The position numbers were made by a program, and so were the translations under genes. The notes under the pieces were generated by a model. It had not been told where the DNA came from, did not search any database, and was given only the letters and a program-made list of their open reading frames with translations. Shown here one piece after another: positions 7,675 through 16,429 of a DNA stretch of 43,978 bases. Source of the DNA: Rhodocyclales bacterium (GTDB lineage Bacteria; Pseudomonadota; Gammaproteobacteria; Burkholderiales; Rhodocyclaceae); contig JACPUD010000029.1 of NCBI GenBank assembly GCA_016192435.1, positions 1 through 43,978 of the forward strand. Direction: 5' to 3'. Position 1 is the stretch's first letter, and every line of letters starts with the position of its first letter.

Positions 7675-7689
7675 AGTCCAAAGGGTCGG
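7675..7689 (+). repeat. 15-bp direct repeat, right copy (HNH cassette)
   Basis: Exact second copy of AGTCCAAAGGGTCGG, 746 bases after the first. It is followed by AAATAGGGACACACCACGG, a string that resembles flanks of REP-associated transposase elements in other proteobacteria. That resemblance is from memory and uncertain. Confidence 0.7.
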
Positions 7690-7726
7690 AGGAGAAATAG
7701 GGACACACCACGGTTTCTCGCATGAA

Positions 7727-7748
7727 AGTTGGCGCTGGCGAGACGGCG
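7727..7748 (+). repeat. dispersed repeat copy 3 (intergenic)
   Basis: Core AGTTGGCGCTGGCG then AGACGGCG, extended on the right by ATTC as in the copy at 21173. It lies between the HNH cassette and the nrdJ 3' region, outside any recognised gene. Confidence 0.8.
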
Positions 7749-7816
7749 ATTCGGTTATGACAAAGTGCGACAACCCTTGCCCGGCACCACGCTCCAGGCG
7801 TTAGCCCTCTCCCCAA

Positions 7817-7839
7817 CCCTCTCCCGCAAGGGGAGAGGG
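7817..7839. repeat. GA-rich hairpin downstream of nrdJ
   Basis: CCCTCTCCC pairs with GGGAGAGGG over 9 bases around GCAAG; an upstream CCCTCTCCCC (7805-7814) offers an alternative partner. This is a common type of proteobacterial intergenic palindrome. Being about 60 bases past the nrdJ stop, it may serve as its transcript end, but no T-run is present. Confidence 0.6.
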
Positions 7840-7898
7840 AGCAGGAGATCCCAGTCAGCGCTACCGTAAATTTAAACCGTTGAAATTTTCACAAGCCC

Positions 7899-10799
7899 TC
7901 AGCCGCAGCTGCCCACCGCACCGCAGGCGGAACAGAAATCGCAGCCATCCTTGCGGATCACCGTGTAGTTGCCGCATTCGCCGCACAGCGAGCCCTGCAT
8001 CACCTTGACGCCGCCGTTCTTCTGCTCGGGGACTTCGAGGATGCCCATTTCGCGGGTCGGGTAGCCGTTTTCGTCGAGGATGCGCAGCATGGCGTAGCGA
8101 TGCATGATCAGGCGCGCGATGTAGGCGACGGTCGAGGGCCAGTTCTGCTGCTTGTTGGAGCCGGGCACGCGGGCCATGAAATCGCCCAGCGGTTCGGCGT
8201 AGTTGAGCAGCTTGCGCAGCTTCATGCCGATCCAGGCCGGGTCGAGCACGCGCATGTCGAGCGAGAGCAGGCGCGTCAGGCCGTCCAGCGCGCGCGGGTA
8301 GTGGCCGGAGAGCCATACCGAATAGGGCCGCGTGACGCCGTCGGGCAGGGTGATTTCCTTGAGGCCCAGCACGAACTCCTCGCCGGCGGCCGGATTGACC
8401 ACGTCGACGGTCCAGGACAGCGTGCCGTCGGTGCCGGTCTTCGGCTCGTCGCGGCTGAACATGCAGTCGATCACCGGCGTGGCCTCGGCGCCTTCCAGCG
8501 CACCGAGCTTTTCGCAGCGGTAGCGCACCACCTGGGCCAAGGCCGAAACCACGCCGGGCACCAGCTTGCGTTCGCCGTTGGGCGGCAGCGGCAGCTCGAA
8601 GGAGTCATCGTCCTGGGTCTTGGCCAGGGCATCGAGCTTGAGCTTGAGCCAGGCCTTGTCGTTGGCGCGCATGTCCATCGACAGGGTCTTGGCCACGGCG
8701 CCGATGCCGCGCGGCTGCTCGGCGCCATTGACCCAGACCTCGAAGGGCACGTTGCGCCCCATGTCGTTGGCGATCTCGCCGACGAAGAGGGCGAACTCGC
8801 CGTGCGGCGCCTCGACCATGTAGGTCCATGCCGCATTGCCGTCGGCCATGCGCGGCCGTCCCGGCCAGCGCAAGGACGCCAGCACCGGGGCGGGCAGGGC
8901 GCCGATCGACAGGCGCCGGTTGGCGTTGTCGATGGTGACATCCTGCGGCTGCTTCTGCGCACTTTCCGCGGGCGTGGTGGTGCCGCTGACCGAGAGCACG
9001 CTGCCCAGCACCGAGTTGGGCCGGTAGGTGGCGAGGCCCTTGAGGCCGGATTTCCAGGCCACCATGTAGAGGTCCTCGAATTCCGAATAGGGATAGTCGG
9101 CCGGCACATTCACGGTCTTCGAGATTGAGGTGTCGACATAGGGTGCCACGGCAGCGACCATCTTCTCGTGGGCCTGGGCCGAGATTTCCAGCGCGGTGAC
9201 GAAGTAGTCGGGCAGCTTGGAAATGTCGCCGCCCTGGTGCTTGTAGAGGCGCCAGGCATAGTCCTCGACCGCGTATTCCTTGAAGGTGCCGTCGGCCATG
9301 CGCTTCTTGCGCGTATAGACCCAGGAAAAGGGCGGCTCGATGCCGTTGCTGGCATTGTCGGCGAAGGCCAGGCTGATCGTGCCGGTGGGCGCGATCGACA
9401 GCAGGTGCGAGTTGCGCAGGCCGTGCTTGCGGATAGCGTCCTTGACTTCCTGCGGCAGGCGCGAGGCGAAATTGCCGCCGGAAAGGTACATGTCGGCGTT
9501 GAACAGCGGGAAGGGGCCGCGCTCTTTGGCCAGTTCGACCGAATAGAGGTAGGAACGGTCGCGCATGTATTCCGAGATCTTGGTCGCCATGGCGCGCGCG
9601 GCGTCGGTGTCGTAGCGCAGCTTGAGCATGATCAGCGCGTCGCCCAGGCCGGTGAAGCCGAGGCCGACGCGGCGCTTGTTCTGCGCTTCCTTGAGCTGCT
9701 GTTCGAGCGGCCAGTGGGTGGCGTCGAGCACGTTGTCGAGCATGCGCACCGAGGTGTCGATGACGCGGCCGAAGGCGGCGAAATCGAAGCTGGGGCTCTT
9801 GCTGAAGGCGTCCTTGACGAACAGCGTCAGGTTGATCGAGCCCAGGCAGCAGCAGCCGTAGGGCGGCAGCGGCTGTTCGGCGCAGGGGTTGGTCGCTTCG
9901 ATGGTCTCGCAGTAGTAAAGGTTGTTGTCCTTGTTCATGCGGTCGAGGAACAGGATGCCCGGCTCGGCGTGATCGTAGGTGGAGCGCATGATCTGCTCCC
10001 ACAGGTCGCGTGCGCGCACCTTGCGATAGACCCAGCTGCCGTCGCCGCGCTGGTAGGCGCCGGCGGCCTTGATGTCGGCCGAGGGCGTGGCGCGATGCGT
10101 CAGTTCGATGTCGCCGTCGGCTTCGACGGCCTGCATGAAGGGATCGGTGACGCCGACCGAGATGTTGAAGTTGGAGAGGTCGCCGGCATCCTTGGCGTGG
10201 ATGAATTCCTCGATGTCCGGATGGTCGCAGCGCAGCACGCCCATCTGCGCCCCTCTGCGCGAACCAGCGGATTCGACGGTCTCGCAGGAGCGGTCGAACA
10301 CGCGCATGTAGGAGACGGGACCGGAGGCGCGCGACTGCGTGCCCTTGACGTGGGCGCCGATCGGGCGGATCGAGGAAAAGTCATAGCCGACGCCACCGCC
10401 GCGGCGCATGGTCTCGGCGGCCTGCAGCAGCGCGGTGTAGATGCCGGGACGGCCATCGACGATTTCCGAGATCGAATCGCCCACCGGTTGCACGAAACAG
10501 TTGATCAGTGTCGCGCACAGATCGGTGCCGGCGGCGGAGTTGATGCGGCCGGCCGGAACGAAGCCGTTTTCCTGGGCTTCGAGGAAGCGCGCTTCCCAGA
10601 AACTGCGTTTTTCTTCGACCTCGATCGAGGCCAGCGCGCGGGCGACGCGGCTCCTGACGTCGCGCACGTCGCGTTCGGTTCCTTTGGCATACTTTTCGAG
10701 CAGCACTTCGCCGGATATCTCCTGCGGCAAGGGCAGGTCCATTTGCCCTGTGTGCTCGTAGCTTGTTGATTCCTCTGGATTATTATTTGTCATTGTCAT
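7899..10799 (-). CDS. nrdJ: adenosylcobalamin-dependent (class II) ribonucleotide reductase
   Basis: Reduces ribonucleotides to deoxyribonucleotides using coenzyme B12 as radical source, independent of oxygen. The 966-residue product has [13 protein letters not shown] (active-site Cys, about 97), the NxCxE motif in [14 protein letters not shown] (about 305) and [12 protein letters not shown]. The second half holds two related TSCPD-type segments (about 640-730 and 790-880, each with a LSMDMR/LSLDMR core). A Cys-rich C-terminus ([13 protein letters not shown], final SCG) probably includes a zinc ribbon and the swinging thiols. The start ATGACAATG is preceded by GGAAGAGACC; an upstream in-frame ATG would add an unlikely leader. 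A candidate FNR-type site and a candidate NrdR box lie upstream; no cobalamin riboswitch was found there. Confidence 0.95.
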   Translation of the reverse strand: MTMTNNNPEESTSYEHTGQMDLPLPQEISGEVLLEKYAKGTERDVRDVRSRVARALASIEVEEKRSFWEARFLEAQENGFVPAGRINSAAGTDLCATLINCFVQPVGDSISEIVDGRPGIYTALLQAAETMRRGGGVGYDFSSIRPIGAHVKGTQSRASGPVSYMRVFDRSCETVESAGSRRGAQMGVLRCDHPDIEEFIHAKDAGDLSNFNISVGVTDPFMQAVEADGDIELTHRATPSADIKAAGAYQRGDGSWVYRKVRARDLWEQIMRSTYDHAEPGILFLDRMNKDNNLYYCETIEATNPCAEQPLPPYGCCCLGSINLTLFVKDAFSKSPSFDFAAFGRVIDTSVRMLDNVLDATHWPLEQQLKEAQNKRRVGLGFTGLGDALIMLKLRYDTDAARAMATKISEYMRDRSYLYSVELAKERGPFPLFNADMYLSGGNFASRLPQEVKDAIRKHGLRNSHLLSIAPTGTISLAFADNASNGIEPPFSWVYTRKKRMADGTFKEYAVEDYAWRLYKHQGGDISKLPDYFVTALEISAQAHEKMVAAVAPYVDTSISKTVNVPADYPYSEFEDLYMVAWKSGLKGLATYRPNSVLGSVLSVSGTTTPAESAQKQPQDVTIDNANRRLSIGALPAPVLASLRWPGRPRMADGNAAWTYMVEAPHGEFALFVGEIANDMGRNVPFEVWVNGAEQPRGIGAVAKTLSMDMRANDKAWLKLKLDALAKTQDDDSFELPLPPNGERKLVPGVVSALAQVVRYRCEKLGALEGAEATPVIDCMFSRDEPKTGTDGTLSWTVDVVNPAAGEEFVLGLKEITLPDGVTRPYSVWLSGHYPRALDGLTRLLSLDMRVLDPAWIGMKLRKLLNYAEPLGDFMARVPGSNKQQNWPSTVAYIARLIMHRYAMLRILDENGYPTREMGILEVPEQKNGGVKVMQGSLCGECGNYTVIRKDGCDFCSACGAVGSCG

Positions 10800-10903
10800 G
10801 GTCTCTTCCGAAGAATTGGTCCGTTTAAGGTTCCGTGGAGCGAAGAAGCATACCCCCGGCTCAGAATCGTGAAAAGCAGAAAATTTTTGCAGGTAAAAAA
10901 ACA

Positions 10904-10917
10904 ATGACTTAGATCAA
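10904..10917 (-). promoter_or_regulatory. candidate FNR/DNR-type site upstream of nrdJ
   Basis: Minus-strand TTGATCTAAGTCAT matches the TTGAT-N4-(A/G)TCAA palindrome of FNR/ANR/DNR regulators except for the last base. It lies about 105 bases before the nrdJ start, a sensible place for oxygen control of an oxygen-independent reductase. Confidence 0.5.
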
Positions 10918-10945
10918 GCGCTAGTGCGGGTGGTGGATGCACCCT

Positions 10946-10957
10946 ACTAGATATAGT
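10946..10957 (-). promoter_or_regulatory. candidate NrdR box upstream of nrdJ
   Basis: Minus-strand ACTATATCTAGT closely follows the NrdR-box pattern (ACwATATwTwGT-like palindrome) that represses ribonucleotide reductase genes. Only one box is evident, whereas NrdR usually binds paired boxes. The rest of the 10800-11121 intergenic stretch holds no gene; TGTCAA/TTGACA near 11070-11090 can form a weak hairpin after ackA. Confidence 0.45.
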
Positions 10958-11121
10958 ATGTTTTCCGTAGGTGAAAGCTAAGAAAAAACAGGGGGATGGC
11001 GCTGCTTTTCGAGACTTGGCGCCGGCGCGGTTTGGGCCGCTTTTTGCTAGCGTCGTCCGGGCCCTGCTTGTCAAGGGGGTTGACAGGCCCGATATGACTG
11101 GAAGATGCGGAAAGTGATCGC

Positions 11122-12324
11122 TCAGGCGGTGAGTTCGGCAACGTGCCGGGCGATTATCCATTCTTCGTTGGTGGGTATGACGCAGACCTCGATCCGGCTC
11201 TCTGAGATCGAAATTTTCGATGCATCGGCGGCGTTGGCGGCGGCATCCAGGCGCAGTCCGAGCCAGCCGAGTTCGGCGCAAACCTGTTGCCTGACCGGCG
11301 CGCCATGCTCGCCGATGCCGCCGGTGAACACCAGGGCGTCGAGCCCACCGAGTGCCGCCGTCAGCGAACCGATCTCGCGCACCACGCGGTAACAGAACAA
11401 GTCGACCGCCTCGCGCGCCGCGGGTTCCGGGGAGTCGAGCAGCACGCGCATGTCCTGGCTGATGCCGGACACGCCGAGCAGCCCGGATTCCTTGTAGAGC
11501 AGCCGGGTCAGGGCCTTGGCGTCCATCTGCCGGTAGTCCATCAGATAGAGCAGCACGCCGGGATCGAGGTTGCCGGTGCGGGTGCCCATCATCAGGCCGT
11601 CGACGGCGGTGAAACCCATGGTCGAGGCCACGCTCCGGAGATTCTTCATGGCGCACATCGAGGCGCCGTTGCCCAGGTGCGCGACGATGACCCGGCCGCG
11701 TGCGCGATTGGCATCGAGGTATTGCGGCAGTACCTCGGCGATGTATTCGTAGGACAGGCCATGGAAGCCGTAACGGCGCACGCCTTGCGCGGTGATCGCG
11801 CGCGGCAGGGCGAAGAGCTGCGCCAGTTCGGGCTGGCTGCGGTGGAAGGCGGTATCGAAGCAGGCCACTTGCGGCACGCCCGGCATCGCCGCGCTCATGG
11901 CATCGATGCCGGCCAGGTTGTGCGGCTGGTGCAGGGGCGCCAGCGGAATGAAGCCGCGCAGGGTGTCGACGATGCCCGCATCGAGCACGATCGGCAGCGA
12001 GAATTTCTGCGCGCCATGCACCACGCGATGGCCGACGCCGGCGACGCGCCAGCCGGCTTGGTGCAGCCGCAGCCAATCGACGAGGAAGCTCAAGGCTTTC
12101 TTGTGCGGGGTTTCCGTCGGGCCGTCGAGATCCAGATCAATGTCGTCCAGGGTTTTTCCCGCCGCATCCCTGACCTTGAAATGCGCGGCCTGCCCGCCGA
12201 CGGCGCCGATGCCGTCGATCTGCCCGACCAGTTCGGGCTGTTGCGACATCGTCGCGGCACGCGCGAAGAGGGCGAACTTGATCGAGGACGAGCCGGCGTT
12301 GAGGGTGAGGATGGCGTCGGCCAT
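11122..12324 (-). CDS. ackA: acetate kinase
   Basis: A 400-residue ASKHA-fold kinase, the usual length, interconverting acetyl phosphate and acetate with ATP synthesis. Visible blocks are ILTLNAGSSSIKFAL (N-terminal signature), GHRVVHGAQKF, VACFDTAFHRSQP, YGFHGLSYEYI, VAHLGNGASMCAM, MMGTRTGNLDPG and VFTGGIGEHGAPVR. Its start follows the stop of the acyltransferase gene by five bases, so they form one operon that makes ATP from acyl-CoA through an acyl phosphate. Chain-length preference cannot be read from sequence; propionate or butyrate kinase activity is possible. Confidence 0.95.
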   Translation of the reverse strand: MADAILTLNAGSSSIKFALFARAATMSQQPELVGQIDGIGAVGGQAAHFKVRDAAGKTLDDIDLDLDGPTETPHKKALSFLVDWLRLHQAGWRVAGVGHRVVHGAQKFSLPIVLDAGIVDTLRGFIPLAPLHQPHNLAGIDAMSAAMPGVPQVACFDTAFHRSQPELAQLFALPRAITAQGVRRYGFHGLSYEYIAEVLPQYLDANRARGRVIVAHLGNGASMCAMKNLRSVASTMGFTAVDGLMMGTRTGNLDPGVLLYLMDYRQMDAKALTRLLYKESGLLGVSGISQDMRVLLDSPEPAAREAVDLFCYRVVREIGSLTAALGGLDALVFTGGIGEHGAPVRQQVCAELGWLGLRLDAAANAADASKISISESRIEVCVIPTNEEWIIARHVAELTA

Positions 12325-12329
12325 GGGCG

Positions 12330-13748
12330 TCAAGCCTTCTTGCGCCTGGCGTGGGCCATGACCATGGCTACGGCGGTCGAGGCGGTGCGGGTTTCGGCGG
12401 AATCGGCGCGGCTGGTCAGCACGATCGGCACGCGGGCGCCGAGCACGATGCCCGAGGTCAGCGCATCGGCCAGATATTCCAATTGCTTGGCCAGCATGTT
12501 GCCGGATTCGATGTCGGGCACCAGCAGGATGTCGGCCTGGCCGGCGACGGCCGACTTGATGCCCTTGGTGCGCGCGGCGACCACCGAGATCGCGTTGTCG
12601 AAGGCCAGCGGGCCGTCGAGCAGGCCGCCGGTGATCTGGCCGCGATCGGCCATTTTGCACAGGGCGGCGGCATCGAGCGTGGCCTGCATCTTGGGATTGA
12701 CGGTTTCCACGGCGGCCAGGATCGCCACCTTGGGGTCGGCGATTTTCAGCATGCGCGCCAGGTCGATCGCGTTCTGCACGATGTCGACCTTGTCTTCGAG
12801 GTTGGGTGCGACGTTCACTGCCGCATCGGTGATGAACAGCAGGCGCGGATAGGTCGGCACGTCCATCAGGAAGACATGGCTGATGCGCCGCGCGGTGCGC
12901 AGTCCCGTGGTCTTGTCGATGACTTCGCTCATCAGTTCGTCGGTGTGCAGCGATCCTTTCATCAACGCCTCGACCTGGCCCTCGCGCGCCAGCGAGACGG
13001 CGACCTCGGCCGCGGCGTGGCTGTGGGCGACGTTGATCAGCGTGCAGCCGTGGAGATCGAGCTGGTCGGCCTCGGCGATCTGGCGGATCTTCTCCTCGGG
13101 GCCGACCAGGGTCGGCATGATCAGGCCGCGGTCGCGCGCCAGCAGGGCGCCCTTGAGCGATTCGGAATCGCAGGGATGGGCCACCGCCATCGAAATCGGG
13201 CTCAGTCCCTTGGTGATTTCCAGCAGGTGCTCGAAGCGCACCTTGCGGCTCTCGGAGAGCTTGAAATCCGGCAGGCTGGCTTTCAGGCGCTTGATCTTTT
13301 CGGTCGGCGCCAGCACTTCGGCGGTGCCGCTGATGACCTTCTGGCCGTCCTGATTGCTGCAGACGCAATCGAAAATGATGTGGTGGTTGCGCGGGTACTT
13401 CTTTTCGCAGGTGATGACGACCGTCAGCGTGTCGCCGACGCGCACCGGCAGGGCAAAGTGCAGCGACTGGTCGACGTACACGGTGCCCGGACCGGGAAAG
13501 CGGGTGCCGAGCACATTCGAAATCAGGGCGCCGCCCCACATGCCGTGCGCGATGACCTCGCGCAGCATCGAGGAATGGGCATATTCCGGATCGACGTGGG
13601 AAGGATTGATGTCGCCCGACATGATCGCGTACATCTGGATGTCTTCCTGGCGCAGCGTGCGCACCAGGGTCGCGCTGTCGCCGACGAGGATCTCGTCGAA
13701 AGTGCGGTTTTCGATGTATTCGGAATTGTCGGCGTGAAGCTGGATCAT
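12330..13748 (-). CDS. MaoC-domain/phosphate acyltransferase fusion
   Basis: A 472-residue two-domain protein. Residues about 10-140 form a MaoC-like hot-dog domain (IMSGDINPSHVDPEYA carries the Asp/His of (R)-hydratases; GMWGGALISNVLG). Residues about 170-470 are a phosphate acetyl/butyryltransferase (PTA_PTB) domain with PISMAVAHPCDSESLKGAL, AEALMKGSLHTDELM-like and VFLMDVPTYPRLLFITDAAVN blocks. The family is annotated as bifunctional enoyl-CoA hydratase/phosphate acetyltransferase. With ackA immediately downstream, it converts acyl-CoA and phosphate into acyl phosphate. A ribosome-binding site GGGAGC lies just before ATG. Confidence 0.9.
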   Translation of the reverse strand: MIQLHADNSEYIENRTFDEILVGDSATLVRTLRQEDIQMYAIMSGDINPSHVDPEYAHSSMLREVIAHGMWGGALISNVLGTRFPGPGTVYVDQSLHFALPVRVGDTLTVVITCEKKYPRNHHIIFDCVCSNQDGQKVISGTAEVLAPTEKIKRLKASLPDFKLSESRKVRFEHLLEITKGLSPISMAVAHPCDSESLKGALLARDRGLIMPTLVGPEEKIRQIAEADQLDLHGCTLINVAHSHAAAEVAVSLAREGQVEALMKGSLHTDELMSEVIDKTTGLRTARRISHVFLMDVPTYPRLLFITDAAVNVAPNLEDKVDIVQNAIDLARMLKIADPKVAILAAVETVNPKMQATLDAAALCKMADRGQITGGLLDGPLAFDNAISVVAARTKGIKSAVAGQADILLVPDIESGNMLAKQLEYLADALTSGIVLGARVPIVLTSRADSAETRTASTAVAMVMAHARRKKA

Positions 13749-13913
13749 TTGGATGCTCCCTGAAAGCCAATCTTATCTTAGCGCGAAATTGCTGCAATGC
13801 AATAAATTCCCCGCGATTATGCAGGTGTTCTTGGCGCGAAATAGACAAATGAGCGCGTACTTTGACATTCGACGCCTGCGCCCGAAGGGAAATTCCAGGC
13901 GGGCAACACCAAA

Positions 13914-13955
13914 GCGAGCCAACCAGGAACCCCCCGCGAGGGGGCGAAGGCGGGG
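13914..13955. repeat. GC-rich interspersed repeat B, copy 1
   Basis: GCGAGCC, then ACCCCCCGCGAGGGGG and GCGAAGGCGGGG. The middle can fold as CCCCC-GCGA-GGGGG. A close copy lies at 19068-19110. Both are intergenic and both are followed further on by GGGCAAA. Confidence 0.7.
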
Positions 13956-13987
13956 TTTCGCGCAGCACTGCTTCGCGCCGCCGCAGC

Positions 13988-14011
13988 CGGCAGGCTGTGC
14001 AAAGCCTGCCG
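13988..14011. repeat. 9-bp hairpin in the repeat island
   Basis: CGGCAGGCT and AGCCTGCCG pair perfectly around GTGCAA. It lies between repeat B and the larger 20-bp hairpin, making a cluster of three hairpins in the 360-base gap between the acyltransferase and egtD-like genes. No gene is seen in this gap. Confidence 0.65.
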
Positions 14012-14042
14012 TGGACCGAAGGGGGCGGGCGTTTGAGAAGGG

Positions 14043-14089
14043 CAAACTTGCAGGATGCGGGGTGATGTTCCCCGCATCCTGCAAGTTTG
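14043..14089. repeat. perfect 20-bp hairpin before the egtD-like gene
   Basis: The left arm CAAACTTGCAGGATGCGGGG and the right arm CCCCGCATCCTGCAAGTTTG are fully complementary, with a 7-base loop TGATGTT. The stem ends about 20 bases before the start codon, so a transcript begun upstream would fold strongly just ahead of the ribosome-binding site. It could be a terminator/attenuator or the palindromic end of an element. Confidence 0.8.
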
Positions 14090-14109
14090 TTACCCTGCGC
14101 ACAGAGGGC

Positions 14110-15036
14110 ATGATGGATCGATCGAGCGCAGAGAGGCAGGAAATTTGCGATGGGCTGCTGCAGCAGCCGGCCCGGATCGCGCCCAAGTATTTCTACGATG
14201 TGCGCGGTTCGGCGCTGTTCGAGGAAATCACCCGCCTGGCGGAATACTATCCGACGCGCACCGAGGCCGCCGTGATGCAGGCCCACGGCGCCGACATCGC
14301 GCAGAAAGTTGGCGCTGGCGGCACGGTGATCGAGTTCGGCGCCGGCAGTTGCGAGAAGGCGCGCGTGCTGTGCCGGCTGCTGCGCCCGCAAGGCTTCGTC
14401 GCGGTGGACATTTCCGCCGAGTTCCTGCATGACGCCGTGGCGCGCATGCGCGCGGAATCCCCGGGGCTCGACGTGCAGCCGCTGGTGGCCGACCTTTGCG
14501 CGGTCGTCGAACTTCCCGCCGACCTGCCGCGCCGAAAGCGCCTGCTGTTCTATCCGGGGTCGTCGATCGGCAATTTCGACCCGCCGCAGGCGCTGGCTCT
14601 GCTGGAGCGCTTTCGCGGATTGATCGACGCGGACGGTGCGCTGCTGATCGGCATCGACCTGGTCAAGGATATCGCCGTGCTCGAAGCCGCCTACGACGAC
14701 GCCGCCGGCGTCACCGCGGCCTTCAACCTGAATCTGCTCGACCATGTCAATCGCCTGATCGGCAGCGATTTCGAGCCGGCCGGCTGGCGCCACGTGGCGT
14801 TTTACAACGCCGCCGCGTCGCGCATCGAAATGCACCTGGAGGCGCTGACCGCGACGCGGGTGAGCTGGCCCGGCGGCCGGCGGCAGTTCGCCGCCGGCGA
14901 GCGCATCCATACCGAGAACAGCTACAAGTACCGGCTCGCCGACTTCCACGCGCTGCTCGGGCGCGCCGGCTTCGCGCGCTGCGACGCCTGGACCGATCCG
15001 CGGCACTGGTTCGCCGTGGTGCTGGCGCAGCCCTGA
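14110..15036 (+). CDS. egtD: EgtD-like L-histidine N-alpha-methyltransferase
   Basis: A 308-residue SAM methyltransferase of the EgtD/DUF2260 family, which trimethylates histidine to hercynine in ergothioneine synthesis. Family blocks are IAPKYFYDVRGSALFEEITRLAEYYPTRTE, VIEFGAGSCEKARVL (SAM site), FVAVDISAEFL, RRKRLLFYPGSSIGNFDP, ALLIGIDLVKD and IHTENSYKYRLADFHALL near the C-terminus. GAGGG precedes ATGATG; the second ATG is an alternative start. No egtB is adjacent, so the partner sulfoxide synthase must be elsewhere or the product may stop at hercynine. Copy 4 of the dispersed repeat encodes KVGAGGTV just before the SAM motif. Confidence 0.88.
   Translation: MMDRSSAERQEICDGLLQQPARIAPKYFYDVRGSALFEEITRLAEYYPTRTEAAVMQAHGADIAQKVGAGGTVIEFGAGSCEKARVLCRLLRPQGFVAVDISAEFLHDAVARMRAESPGLDVQPLVADLCAVVELPADLPRRKRLLFYPGSSIGNFDPPQALALLERFRGLIDADGALLIGIDLVKDIAVLEAAYDDAAGVTAAFNLNLLDHVNRLIGSDFEPAGWRHVAFYNAAASRIEMHLEALTATRVSWPGGRRQFAAGERIHTENSYKYRLADFHALLGRAGFARCDAWTDPRHWFAVVLAQP
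14307..14328 (+). repeat. dispersed repeat copy 4 (in the egtD-like gene)
   Basis: AGTTGGCGCTGGCG then GCACGGTG, read in sense as K-V-G-A-G-G-T-V in the same codon phase as both uup copies. It sits directly before the SAM-binding FGAGS loop. Confidence 0.7.
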
Positions 15037-15198
15037 GTCTCCTGCCCGGGTCTGCCCGGATCGCTGTGCGGCCGGTTGTGGCCACACTTCAAATGTTCAG
15101 GTGTAAGGAATTGGCGGCGCCGCCGACTATCGAGCAGCACCTCGTTCGCAAGCTTGCGGAAGGGGCGCAAAAACCCTAACCAAGCCAGGAGATCCACC

Positions 15199-15507
15199 AT
15201 GAACAAAACCACCACCATGACCGCTGCTTCGCTGGCCTTCGCCTTGGGCGCCGCGCTGAGCATTGCCGCCGCCCCGGTCGCCGCCCAGGACAAGATGATG
15301 GACAAGGAAAAGTGCTACGGCGTCGCGCTCAAGGGCAAGAACGATTGCAAGGCCGGCGCCGGCACCAGTTGTGCCGGCACCTCGAAGGTCGACCATCAGG
15401 GCAATGCCTGGTCGATGGTGCCCAAGGGCAGTTGCGAGAAGACCGTTTCCAAGACCTCGCCGACCGGCATGGGCCAACTCATGGAGTTCAAGGAAAAGAA
15501 GGCCTGA
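15199..15507 (+). CDS. bufA: bufferin precursor BufA (DUF2282)
   Basis: A 102-residue precursor with a Sec signal peptide ([20 protein letters not shown]... cleaved after APVAAQ) and a DUF2282 core containing four conserved cysteines in [17 protein letters not shown] and PKGSC. The family is reported as bufferins: periplasmic peptides whose cysteines are oxidatively modified by a DUF692 enzyme and which bind copper. AGGAG precedes ATG. It heads an operon with the modification and export-associated genes. The 162 bases upstream include GTGTAAGGAATTG, a possible ECF-type -35 region, but no firm promoter can be called. Family assignment is firm; the metal is inferred from known members. Confidence 0.9.
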   Translation: MNKTTTMTAASLAFALGAALSIAAAPVAAQDKMMDKEKCYGVALKGKNDCKAGAGTSCAGTSKVDHQGNAWSMVPKGSCEKTVSKTSPTGMGQLMEFKEKKA

Positions 15508-15535
15508 TCGTCGCCGACGCCAGTCGCTGCCGACC

Positions 15536-16429
15536 ATGAACACAGCGCATGTTCCCATGCCGAGCGGCATCGCCCGCGGCTTGCCCGCCGCGGGCGGCAT
15601 CGGTCTCAAGCCCGAACATTTCCGCGAGATTCTCGATACGCAGCCCGAGCTGGGCTTTTTCGAGATCCACGCCGAGAACTACATGGTCGCAGGCGGCCCG
15701 TTCCACCATTACCTGACGCGCATTCGTGAGCGCCATGCGCTGTCGATCCACGGCGTCGGCCTGTCGATCGGCGGCGCGGAGCCGCTGGACGAGGCGCACC
15801 TGGACCGGCTTGCGGCGCTGCTCGAGCGCTACCAGCCCGAATCCTTCTCCGAACATCTGGCCTGGTCCAGCCACGGCGGCGCTTTCCTCAACGACCTGTT
15901 GCCGCTGCCCTACCACGCCGCCACCCTGGACCGCGTCTGCGCGCACATCGACCGGGTGCAGGAACGCCTGCAGCGCTGCATGCTGCTGGAGAACCCGGCG
16001 AGCTATGTCGAATTCGCCGCGTCGACCATGACCGAAACCGAATTCATTGCCGAAGTCGTGCGCCGCACCGGTTGCGGCCTGCTGCTCGACGTCAACAATG
16101 TTTACGTCGCCTGCGTCAATCATCACCGCGATCCGCGCGCCTACATCCGTGCGCTGCCCTTGCCGGCGGTCGGCGAGATCCATCTGGCGGGCTTCGCCTG
16201 CGATGTCGATGCGGCCGGCGCTCCGCTGCTGATCGACAGCCATGGCGCGCCGGTGGCGCAGGCCGTCTGGGAACTTTACGAATTCGCGCTGGATCGCCTG
16301 GGCCCGATGCCGACATTGATCGAGCGCGACAACGATATTCCCGCCTTGCCCGAGCTGCTGGCCGAGGCCTGCCGGGCGCAGCGCATGATGCGCGCGCGCG
16401 TCGGCGCGGCTGACGAGGTCTGCGCATGA
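15536..16429 (+). CDS. bufB: BufB: DUF692 multinuclear iron oxidase (MNIO)
   Basis: A 297-residue TIM-barrel enzyme of the MNIO (DUF692) family, which uses an iron cluster to convert peptide cysteines into modified groups such as oxazolone/thiooxazole types. Likely iron ligands are seen in [52 protein letters not shown] and [21 protein letters not shown] is the characteristic N-terminus. Only 28 bases separate it from bufA, and its stop overlaps the bufC start (ATGA). The substrate is expected to be the BufA precursor. Confidence 0.92.
   Translation: MNTAHVPMPSGIARGLPAAGGIGLKPEHFREILDTQPELGFFEIHAENYMVAGGPFHHYLTRIRERHALSIHGVGLSIGGAEPLDEAHLDRLAALLERYQPESFSEHLAWSSHGGAFLNDLLPLPYHAATLDRVCAHIDRVQERLQRCMLLENPASYVEFAASTMTETEFIAEVVRRTGCGLLLDVNNVYVACVNHHRDPRAYIRALPLPAVGEIHLAGFACDVDAAGAPLLIDSHGAPVAQAVWELYEFALDRLGPMPTLIERDNDIPALPELLAEACRAQRMMRARVGAADEVCA

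Noticed and set aside
8100..10769. Long plus-strand open frames (342 and 533 codons) opposite nrdJ
   Set aside because: They are antisense to a clear class II reductase, have no recognisable domain, and arise because GC-rich genes leave the opposite frames open.
10800..11121. Cobalamin riboswitch in front of nrdJ
   Set aside because: No B12-box-like conserved core was recognised. A covariance-model search would settle it.
11122..15087. A 1321-codon minus-strand open frame
   Set aside because: Only its last 401 codons (ackA) are real. The rest is antisense to the egtD-like gene or out of frame with the acyltransferase gene.
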